From Castor canadensis (Eukaryota > Chordata > Mammalia > Rodentia > Castoridae): DNA of 64,000 bases. Shown piece by piece: positions 43,601 through 55,600 of this stretch (positions are counted from its first letter, which is position 1; every line of letters begins with the position of its first letter). Position numbers and translations under genes: made by a program. The notes below the pieces were generated by a model. The model was not told the origin of the DNA, did no database searches, and saw only the letters and a list, made by a program, of their open reading frames with translations. The stretch covers positions 156,193,973 to 156,257,972 of the forward strand of contig NC_133389.1 in NCBI RefSeq assembly GCF_047511655.1. Direction: 5' to 3'.

Positions 43601-46600
43601 TTTGAGAGGCATGCCATCTATAATTTTATACAAATCACTGATAAAATGATGGTGCAAACATGAACAAAAATGGACCAACCTTACACCTAGGCATGCTTAT
43701 AGTGATAAATACTTTATTAGGCTACCAAAGATGTATATAGCAGATGTAGATTATACAAAAAAGGAATAATTTAGCTTTAAAGAATTAGTTTTAAAAATTA
43801 TTTTAGAATTTAAGTTTTAAAAGAACTAAGCTTCAAAATTTCCTTTTTATTTCTACATGTTAACTTTTAAAATTGCCTTTTCATGCCACTTTCTCTGATT
43901 TTATTTCCATTTTTTTAATTCCATGAAAAAGATTAAAATTACTTAATATTTCAGTTACTTTCATACTTTTTATTAAGCTTTTATGAGTTATCACAGAATT
44001 TAAAAACATCTCTTTTTTTCATACATTTAGATTATAAATAATATCTCATCACAGATAGAGTCATTAATTTATTGAGCATCCATTAGCTATTAATTTTGTG
44101 CCTGAAAATAAGGGGTAATTTCTTGTTGAGGAATCAGGGATTCTGTATTCTAAAAGAATGGCAACAGGTGACAGAAAATGAAATAATGATTTCCTTTTTG
44201 ATGGTGGACAGTTTCCAGTCAACTTAGTAAACCTAGTAAAAGATGTTGTTGGAGAAAGTGTGCTGATTTCTTTAGAAACAGGCAGGACACACACAAGACA
44301 TACATAAGGACCCACACTTCACTGAAAATGCTTAAACAGCCTTTGAGGAATAAATTCAGGTAATCAAAAATAAAAGCTTGCTACCACAAGCTGGGTGAAT
44401 TTTTATTATGCCTAACTACTCAAATAGATTCCAACGACTCTTTTACCTTCATATCAGAATGACAGGACTTCTCTGCTTAAAGAATTTGTTTCAAATTAAG
44501 ACTGGGATTGATGGCTCATGACTATAAACCAAGCTACTTAGGCAGAAATTAGGAGGATTGTGGTTCAAGGTCAGCCTGAGCAAAAAAGTTAGCAAGACCC
44601 GAATCTCAACCAGCAAGCCACACATGATGATGCGTGCTGGTGATCCCAGCTGTATGGGAGGCAAAGGTAGGAGAATCTCAGTCTAAGGTTTGCCCTAGGC
44701 AAAAATATGAGACGTTATCTGAAAAATAACTAAAGCCAAAAAAAAAAAAAAAAAGGTGATGGTGGTCAGGGAGTTTGAGGCATGGCTCAAGTGGTAGAGT
44801 GCCTGTCTAGCATGTGTGAGGCCCTAAGTTTAAATCCCAGTACTACCAAAAAATTGTTTCCAATTAAATAAAAGGAGCAAAGTAAAATCCTTGTACAGAA
44901 TTTTTCTATAGAAGCTAAGGGAGCCCTGCTGATTTGTCTCAGCTGGCAGCATTTCTGCATCACACATGGTCCTTACCTTCTTTCCCTGTGCAGAGCATTA
45001 ATGGATTCACGAGTTCTCCACAGTTCCTTCTTAATGCCAACTGTGGTCTACAGAAGCAAGAAATAGGGGAAATGAAGTTTTGGTTTGAACTTAACCCACG
45101 TCCCTAAAACTCCACTATAAGAACATGATAGTGATTTTTTAATTAAAATACAGTCTATTTCCAAAACCAGCTGATGTTTGGGTTTATGGTCATGAACATG
45201 ACAAACATATCGACACACTCAAGTATAGTCACACATCTAATGTACACAAGAGTCGCCTGGGTATGTATGCATCTCCAGTCATATTGTAAACATGAAATAT
45301 GCATCACTTTTTACATGTCAATCATACCTCCATAAAGTGGTTTAAAATAAAGGATGAACTTGCTCTGCAATATGTGAATAGATATTATAATGCTAGAATA
45401 ATTCAAATAACTTTTTTTTTGGCGGTACTAGGGTTTGAAGTCAGGGCCTTGTGTTTGCTAGGCGGGTGCTCTACCACTTGAGCCACTCTGCCAGTTCTCA
45501 AATAATGAGTTCTTATGTAAAAATTTAAAAAAGCAACTGAATTGAATAGAAAGCTCTAAAATAGTGAACATTTTAGTACATAGTAAAGGAACCAAGATAC
45601 ACATATAGAGAAAGAAAACAGTTAAGTAAAACAGAAGCAGGAAATTATCATCACCTCTTATCATGCATCAAAATAAAAGTCAGATTTAAACGTTAAATGT
45701 TAAGACAAAACATGTTAAAATAAAATACAGCTAAAGAGTTTTTTTGATTTCTTCATGGAGAACTTTTTATTAAACATAAAACTGTAAGAAATTACAAAGG
45801 AAAAGGTGGATAGTGTTTTATAAGAATTGAAAACATCCCATATACTGAGACATGTTTTGAATAAGACTAAAAGGAAATAACTAGGAAGAAAGGAAGGAAG
45901 GAAGGAAGGAAGGAAGGAAGGAAGGAAGGAAGGAAGGAAGGAAGGAAGGAAGGAAAGAAGGAAGGAAGAAAGGAAGGAAGGAAGGAAGGAAGGATTGGAG
46001 ATAGAATGTTGCTTAAGAAATATGTTCCTAGATGTTTTTGGACTCACCTGGTGATGTGGGGTGTTGTCATCTACTTGTGGAACCCAAGATATTCCCTGGT
46101 GCACATGTTTGGAGGCCTCTCTGGCTCCTGTCCCCACTGACCCAGCTGGCATTGCATACACTGGTACTTTAGAACTATTGTGCTGAATGGAGAGCCTGTT
46201 AGAAAGTACAGTTTTATAAGTTGGAGTGGTTTTTCATGATCAGTTATGCATTGAGGAAAGTCTTTTTCAAAAATGTTAAATACCCCCAAAAAGCAGTAAA
46301 GTAACCCAACATTTCCCTCTGTTCTTTTCCACACATATTAGCCAATAGCAGGAAGGAAAATTACATTTCCCTTCTCCACGACAATCCAGATATGTGAATG
46401 CAAAGGAATTCAGGAATGACAGCAGAGGATCTCCCAGGTCATCTTGTTCAGGTCATATACTAGGGATTCTAAGTAGACATGTGTGTTTATCATCTGAAAG
46501 AACACAGACCAGTTGAAGGTCAGGCATATTTGACTTTGTACAATTCCATTTAGCTTTATTCCTTAATTTAAAAAGAAATTTTAAAGTATCTGATCATCTT

Positions 46601-49600
46601 GAGTTACTGCAGTTAAAAGAAAAAGAAGAAAACAACAAAAAGCAGAGAACTCACTGCTCACAGAGACTTTATATCTAACAAACAGATAAATATAAAATTA
46701 CTTTTGACATTTTGTAATGATGTCTAAAAGACACAATGACAGCCACTGGGAAAGAAGAGATTATTCTAACATTTTCTGAGGATGTACTCTATTCCTACCC
46801 CATCTGAGATCATTCTAATGTTTGGGATTGTTCTACTTTGTCTTCTTTTGGGCTGCTATGAAAAAATACCATAGGCTGTGTGGCTTAAATAACACATTTA
46901 TCATATTACAGCTCTAGAGACTGAGAGTCTGAGATGAGGGTGCCAGTGTGGTCTCTCACACACATTTTATTTAGTCCTACAAACATTTCTAAACATCAAA
47001 ACATATACTAAATTTGTTTTTTAAACAAAGATGGAATAACTCCCTACATATCGTTCACCACTTGCTTTGTTTCTCCCTGGATGTGATGATATCAGCTCTG
47101 GTATAACAGCTAGGAGCTAAAACTCGTTCTTTTAGGCAGGTTTATTAGATACTGATATATCGTATCATACGCATTTCACCATCTTTCTGTCAGGGAACCC
47201 TGAGATTGTTTCTGTTTTATTTCCCTGACTGTCAATGCAGCACTAAACATTCTTGTCTACTATATAGCGTGCTTTCATTCCTATATGGTAGTTTCATTGC
47301 TATAGAGTAAAGTTCCATTTGGCCAAATCTTGCATTTCTTTTATTGCTTCATAGATACTAGTCTTCTAAAGCAAATTCTCCATATTGCATCTCGCCTCCA
47401 TCTCACCAAATCATTAATTTCTCTCATTATAAATTCACTTCTTTCAAAAACATGAATTTGTTATTTTCTTCATCATAACTAAACACTCTCTTAACCTTAG
47501 TCTCCCTACCACTTATACTTTCCCCCCCCCTCTATAGTCAGAAATTCTGGAATTTTCTTACTTGGTATTTTCAATTTCTCAGTTCGTATTCTTTCTTTAA
47601 CCCTCTCTAGTCTGACTATTTCTGGTACCAGTGTCTTACGATGTTCTTTTCAAGGTCATCTATGACCTCATTGTTAAATCAGAAGACCAAGTCTACCTTG
47701 TCTAGCAGTAGCCTTTCACATAGCAGGCGTCCAGGCCCTCTTCCTTGAACACTTTCTTCACCTATTTTCCAAGAATCTTCACTTTCTTGGCTTTTCTCCC
47801 ACCTCAATCACCATTCTTTCTCAGTCTCTTGTTGGTTCTTCCTCCTCTCCTTTACTTTGTAACATAGAATGTTGCAGGGCTCAGCTTCTGATCATCCTCT
47901 TTTCTTTATTCATATTCTCTTTGCTGATCTCACTCACTTTTAGATCTCATGGCTCTAAAAACCACAGACATGCCAACAGTTGCCAAATTTACATCTACAG
48001 CACATACATTTTCTCCAAATTCCAGACATGAATAGCCAACTGCCTACTCAACATCTCCACATGGATGCCCTAGTTGTCATGTGTCCCAAACAGAACTCCT
48101 GATCTTCCCTCCCAAACCTGCTCTATATACACATTATCTCATTAAGGCACATCATAGATTTCTTGTGAGTAGGAGCACTGGACAGGACTATGGCATGACA
48201 CTTGAGGGTCCTTTCCAACAGTGACACCACCTACAAAAGGCACAAAATTGTGAGCAACATGGCCTAGAATAGACTGTGTGAAGGACATTTGTTTGCAGTA
48301 TGAGAACTGAAACAACAAGGCAGAACACCTGCAGTTCAATCCCAACTGAAAATGTATGTGTTGGCAACTTGAATGTTTTTCCTTTCTGCAGATGTCTGTA
48401 AATACAGCATAGTGCCTTCAATATTAATTATGAATTATAAATAAAATTTTGAAAGTAGGTGAATTTGTCAATAGTGAATCTGTGAATAAAAATAATAAAA
48501 AAAATAATAACTGTATTATTTTTGGGAACATGACATAGTTATGCTAGGGTCATCCCCTTTAGGTATTCGGTATTTCTCCTTTTGTTCAAGTCCTATTTTC
48601 TGTACTCAATGGAATGTTATTATTTTATTTATATGAGTTTTATTTTTCATTAAATTTTTTCCTATTTTCTTTTTAAAACAAAATTTATATTAATTATAGA
48701 TAAGGTTTTGATAAAAATTCTAGCTAGTTGTTGCTAGTTGAGTGACAAACTATGAATTTTGTGGATATTTATTTATGCTCCACCATCATTCAAAGCCTAT
48801 TAATTCTAGTAGTTTTTGCTAGAGTGACTTGGGGTTTCTTGGGGATTCACAATTATATTAGCTGAAGATGGAAGTAATTTTGTCTGTTCTTTTTCAACAT
48901 TTTAATTTTCCTTTCTATTACATTTGCAAGAACATTCCCAAATATTCAATAACAGTAGTGATATTTGTCACATAGCTTTCAATTATGTTCTTGCAAATAA
49001 AAGCATTACTCTCAGTATGAACAATTATATAGAAATTAAATCTATATCAAAAGGGAGGAAGGTTTTTACCAGGCAGATCATTTGCTGAATCACTGAATAA
49101 ATTCAGTATTATCACTTGGCAATAACCATAAACCTCTTAGAAGATGGTCAGTGCTAATGTGCCCATTTAATAGGTATCAAAGATGAGTTTTTTCCTATTA
49201 TCACATGGTGAAGTGGGAATAGTCTGCATTCATTTTTCCTAGATCAGTCACCAATCAGAATCTCAGGACTCATCAAAATCCAGGGTAATTTGAAAATTAT
49301 CACACACTGTTATCTTGGGGAAGCAACCCTATCTTGTTTGAGGAAGACAGAATATAGCACAGTGAAACTTAAATAGTCTTTAGTGTTACATAGCCTTTGC
49401 AATTCTCTATTTTTTTTGTTTTGTTTCATCTTCACAAATACTACTCAGAGTATGAAGGAAAAGTTATCTCTGTTGTTTGGTAAAGTAAATGAGTCATAGC
49501 AAAGAAAATTGACCCTTCCTTGCCCCACAGTTACTTTACTTGACTCAGGACAAGGCTTCTGTGTCTGTCTCTGTTCCAGGCTCAATTAAACTTTACCACC

Positions 49601-52600
49601 TGTTCCAACTCTGGGTTCCATCTCTCCTTCTGACTCTCTTTCATGCTCCATTCTGAAAGAAATTGTGATCCAACTTATCTATTGTACATGCATCCATTTT
49701 ACTATTCATCCATCTGTCCATCTACCCATATCCAACAATCAGCATCTACCATATTCAGATGCCAGTATAAATTCTGGTAATACAACTGGAATCAATGAAA
49801 GATTCTTTCCATCACAAAGCATACATTAACAGTGCAGGATACAGTAGTAAACAAATAAATTAAATAATAAGATCTATAAAATGTCTGACAGCAAACAAGG
49901 GCCAGGCATGGTCACTCACACCAGTAATCCTGCTACTTGGGAGGCAGAGATTGGGAGGATCACAGTTCAAGGCCAGCCCAGGCAAAAAACTAGGGAGACC
50001 TCATCTTGACCAATAAAAGCTGGTTGCTGTGGTGTGTGCCTGTTATCCTGGCTATGTGGTGAACATAAATAAGAGAATGGAGGTCCAGACTGGCCAGGCA
50101 TAAACACAAGACCCTATTCAAAAAATGCCTAAAGCAGAAAGAGCTGGAGCATGACTCAAGCTAGAGCACCTGGCTAGCAAGCATGAGGCCCTGGCTTCAA
50201 ATCCCAGTACCACCAAAATATAAAATAAGGGAGGATGACTGATAGTGACAGAGTGAAGACAGGGGCTGAAATGGTAAATGGTCATAAGAAAAAAGATTAA
50301 GGAAGAGATGACATCTGAGCAAAAACCTTTGATGGGTTGTTAGGTGAAGTATCAAACCATGTAGGAAGGGGGCATAAGGGTACCAATGCCCAGATGTGCC
50401 CAGGAGCAGAAAGGCGAGGTATATGGCTGAAGTGGAACAAGTCAGAGCAGGTGGGGAATGGAATTTTTAGAACCAGGAGAAAAGCAGTTGGGAGAGCTTT
50501 GGCTTCCTTTGATGGTGGGAAGCCAGCAGAAGGTTTGTGAGAGTGACACGAAAGGACCACCCTGCCTGTGGCACTAGAAATAGATGTGGAGAGCCCAGTG
50601 AGTTTATCTTAGCAAAATAATAAAAATGTGGGAAGATGCGTATAGAGGGATGTTAGCTACAGAATTATGGAGGAGGGGGAATTTGGAAATAAACACTTTC
50701 AGTGATAAGAGATTACTTACGATTTATTACATTTCCTTTTAAAGATGTGAATAAGGTTGATAAAAATGATGATTTGGAAGCTAATCACATGGGCACAGTC
50801 TTCATTTAATGTAGGTGAAAAGAAAAATGAAAAACTGTATCGGAATGGTAGCAGAATGCCTGTTTTACTAACATTACAATGTAAAAGCACTTATCTGTGA
50901 GTGGTGGGATACAATATGTCTTTTTTATTTTTAAAGAGTAAACTATAAACTTTTAATTCATTTTTCAAAAGCAAAACAGCAAAAACTGGGACTATAAAAC
51001 AAAGTTATCCCAATTGTCCAAGGATTGTCTGTCTCTTTCTGATGCCTTCCTTCAGTTGCAGTAATTACTTTAAATGGTTGAATAGTCACTAAAAGGTGTT
51101 CTTGCCTCTTAGTTCTACTATAAAAGTAAAGACCATTCATTTCTAGAGGGAAAGGTTCCTTAATCTTTCCTTCTACCACCTTCCTTCTTTAGCATTAGAC
51201 AACCTGCTGCCCTGTCCTATGCTGGCCGCGGAACCCAACACCTAGGTCCTCTGTGCTGCCAATCTGAGGGACTGTCACTCATAGACACTCACCTGGCCTG
51301 CACATGGTTAGCCATGACTTTTGGATTCACCTGGCCCAACAGCCACTGCCTTCTCATAGCTTCATTTCTCCTAAGGCACCCCCGGAGCAGGTTGTTTCTG
51401 AGGGTTCTGAGGAGGAGTTTTGTATTTTCCTTTGCTGACAACTGCTGGAATGGCCAAGGTTATAAAAGACATCACATGGTTCTAAACATGGTTTTCTTTC
51501 CTTGCTTCGGTAGACTGTCCACCACGAAAGCTTTTGGAATTATTTCTCTTACTTTTATTTATTAAGATTATTTACTTAGGAATATAATCTTAGTTCTTTA
51601 CTCTGAAATTTTCTTCCCTTTTCTCTCTATAGAAACCCACACACAAATCTCCAAGTTGAATGCAGCAACTCCCTGAATAACTCCTCTTCCTTAGGGTAAC
51701 CCAGTAAGTAATTGGCAATTCTAAAGCTAGAGGAGAGAATGAAAGGAGTAAGTCTATGTTTGTTAAAGGAAGTGTGATTCCTTTGCAAGTTGGATAACAT
51801 GTGAATTTAACTCCACAAAAAACATCACAGATTTAATTCTGTGTCCAATTTCAGTGGATTCGTGGGCCACTTGAAATTCATCCATCTTCCCGACCTTGAG
51901 AACTTCTACCAAAAAGAAGGAATAGGATGTTTGATTAAAGGCTGTTCAGCCCTTGAAATTTAAAGTGTAATAAAAAAGGTGGTCACACGGTGTCACTGTA
52001 ACATCATCCAAACCCTAGCTTTTCAAGACCCAGAAGATCACAGGCCAATGAGCGTGGACCACAGAGTTAATGCAGGTTACCAAGGAAATGCTCTCTGGAA
52101 CTTATTTGACAAGATCCAGGCACTTGCCTTTTGTGGACCATTCATGTTAAAGATAGGAGGGGAAATTCTCCTTGGCAAAGGCAACCAATCAACATCCATC
52201 ATCACTTGGTGCTGGGTGTTTAAGAGGGATGCTATTTACATGGAGAAACTGAGTCACAGGAAATTAGTGATGGAAAGATAAATGTTTTTTCTGGGAAAAA
52301 ATAGGCTGCTTTCTGCTTAAAATGTACCATTATATTTCCCCTTCTTAGAAAGAACTAAATTTACTTGCGGGTTCTACTAACTTTCTTCCAAAATGAAGCA
52401 TTAGCCACTCTTCCAGGAAAAACCTAGATAATAATCTTTCTTTTTCTTTTTTTTCTAAAGAAAAAAATACTTGAAACTTAGGGTTCAGGGGAAGACATGT
52501 TAAAAAAGAAAAAAATCATCCAAAAATATAACAACTGTAAGTTGTATTACATCATTTTTGCCAAATCAGAGCCTTTTAATTTTCCATCCATACCAATTTC

Positions 52601-55600
52601 TGATGCCTCTCTTGATTAACTTTCACAGATATTTTCTAGCTCATTAGAGGGGATCAATGGTCAGGTTGGACTCTATTTAACATTTTCTTGTCCTCAAATG
52701 CTTTTATTAGAATCTGCAATGTAAAGAAAGCACATTTGCATTGAAAGGTATTTAAGGCTGAGTTGTCAATTCTTTGTCTTAAATATTTTAAGATATGATA
52801 GAAGAAGAATCTGTGGTTTATTGGAAGTAAGGTTTTTTGATGGCTGTATCTTATAAGGACTTGAAAAATAAATACTTCAGTATGTTGTATTAGACATTAT
52901 CTGAACACAGTGTTCGACGTCAGGATGTAGCTTCTGGTGGGACTTGCTGTGAAGACCAGATATGAAACACCCTTGGCAAATGTCAAAGTTTAGGCACTTG
53001 AGACAGCGGTATCTGTCAATTAAAATGGAAAAGCACTGTACATTGTTACCAGTAGGGAATCAAATAAATAACATTCAGGCAGAGAAAGAGCATCCCAAAA
53101 CATACAGGAGATGTCTGAGCTAGCTAATGAGTATAAGGTTTCTATCAAAGTTGATAGGGATGTTAGATGACTCCAATTTCTTATTTAATCAAAGAAATTT
53201 TCTTTTAATAGTATTTTATAAGGCATTATGTCAATATGGTTTTTATCCAACATACTATGCTATAAAAGTCTGATTTACCTTCCCTGCCCCAACCCCAATA
53301 CCAAGTGCCTTCTATAGGCTGGGCACTGTGTGCCACAAGCTGTAGAGAACCCTTAAGTCTGCAGCCATATTTTGTGTAACTGAACAATGCACTCTCATAG
53401 TGCGAGTTTATTTCCTAACTCCATACAGCTGTAGTGGGCTTGCCTAGGACCATATGCTAACTCTGTCCTTAAATTTGTTCCTCTGTCCTCTGACACCATG
53501 TACAGATGTTGTTTGTTGTTGGTGCTTTTACCAAATAGAGAACCAAGGACTTCCCCCAATCTTGTCTTAACCTTACATGGTTCTTCAGAGCATAAATGTA
53601 TCATGTCCCTCTAGAATTTAATTCTCTGATTAGGGACATTCTTTGGTCCTTGTGCCTTTTCTTTCTTTAGAAGGCTCAGTTTTTGCCCTTTTTCTGCTGC
53701 CTTCAGATCTGTGGATGCTTCCATTCTCCAGTGGCTTTATTAATCTCTCTAAATCTAAAGCCATTACTGGGAGTGTTTGGGAGCCAAAAACTGAAATTTA
53801 AGGTAAGGATTGTAAAGTGTACAAACTTTTTTTTTTCTTGAAAGTACAGGGGTTTGAACTCAGAGCCTTGTGCTTGTTAGGCAGGTGCTCTACCACTTGA
53901 GGGGCCTCCAGTCCTTATTGCTTTAGGTTATTTTTCAGATAGAGTATTTTTCATTTTTGGCTAGGTCAACCTCAGACTGTGATCCTTCTATGTGTGCTTC
54001 TTGTGTAGTTGGCATGAGGCACTGTGCCCTGACCAAACAACTTTTAATAGACTCCGACAGCTGGAGGTAAAAGACCTCTAAAAACCGTTGATACCCCCTC
54101 CTTTTTTTTTTTTAACCTTGCCTTGGATGTCTGGGAAGAAAGTTAGTTCACATGGAAGTATTTCTAAGAGGAAGCTTAATCTATTTTTAACCGATAAGGA
54201 CATATTCTAAAACTCAAAGTATGGCACTTTTTTGTGTATTGTGGTACTGGGGTTTGAACTTGCTAGGCAGGCACTCTACCACTTGAGCCATGCAGCCACA
54301 TTTTTCTTTGAATGTTTTTTCAAATAGGGTCTCATTTTTATGCCCAGGCCAGCCTGGACTGTGATCTTTGTATTTTAGCTTTCTGTTAGCTGGGATGACA
54401 GACATGTGCCATGTCTGTCATGTGCTCTACTTCTTTTCATTGAGATGTGGGTCTTTCTAACTGTTAGCCTGGGCTGGCCTCAAATCCACAATCCTCTTGA
54501 TCTCTGTCTCTAAAATAGCAAGGATTATAGGCACTAGCCACTATGCCCAGCCAAAGAATGTCATTTCTTGTTCTGTGTTTTGTTCTTTTCTTGGATGATC
54601 TGAGCAAGTCACTTAAAATCTTTGATATTCAATTTTTGCCATCTATAAATTAGGAATACTAACACCTGATTTATGTCATACATAATGATTTTGAAAAAAT
54701 ATTTTAAGGTAAAAGTTGTGTTTTATATAATTGCAAAATTAATTCTATACCTGGCTCAGTCTAAGAATTATACAAAAACTTTTTTTTCAAAAACAACTTT
54801 TAATATTGCTTGTTGATTAAGTGATTATGACATGTATGTAACATGGTAAATGACATTCCTGTGCCTCCAGTGTCCAATATAAGAAGAGTATTTTTCACTG
54901 TACTATGGATATTTCTCTGGTCCTGCTTGCTTGGCTTCAAACAGTCCTGCCTGTTGATATATTTTATCATCTCAAGTTCAGTTATGTGTAAAGAGCTTTT
55001 TTATGAGCCACATTTCCCTGTGTCCTCCAAATTCCCTGCAAACTCAATTCATTTTCTCAGCAAAATTAAGACTTCATATCCAGGCTTTTTATGGGCAGAG
55101 CAGTTTATTTTACAACTGTGGGAACAGTGTTTAATTTCTAAGCTAGTTAAGGTTGGGAAATATGGGAAGGGAAGTGAAATAAAGTGAGCAAGAGCCAAGC
55201 CTCCAGACCCCTGCCCACCTGGGCACCTCAGGTATGAGCTTCACTCCTACCTCTTCTCCATTCCTGTGTTCACCCATCACAAATAATGGGCCGTCTGTGC
55301 CTGCTCTAGAACTTTTAGTTTCCTTCTCTCCTTCCCAAACCTGTAATAATAACAACTCTAATTTTACATCCTCATTGTTTAGTTTTTGGGAGACCTACAT
55401 CAACCATTCTCTAAGATGGGAGTTTGCCTGTCATCCTGAAAGCTGTTGTAAGGTCTGAATCACTCAGCCCTAAACCTAGCTGCCCTTGTCTCTCGGCAGG
55501 CCATGTGGCTCTCACAAATGCACGTTTTTCCTTTGAGTCCCATCCCTTGTTTCCAGTTGTCTACACAGGGAGGCAGCATAGCGCCACAGTTGCAAGGCAG

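Noticed and set aside
45890-45994. Regular repeats that might suggest a repeat array such as CRISPR
   Set aside because: A pure tetranucleotide microsatellite without spacers in a mammalian intron. The same applies to the TTCC tract at 28563-28690.
45715-46161. 148-codon open frame on the - strand containing a long Leu/Pro/Ser repeat
   Set aside because: Only its first part is the DYTN exon (46195-46048). The remainder reads through the intron's GGAA microsatellite.
51979-52281. 100-codon open frame on the + strand in a DYTN intron
   Set aside because: No recognisable domain, no splice context, and the wrong strand for DYTN.
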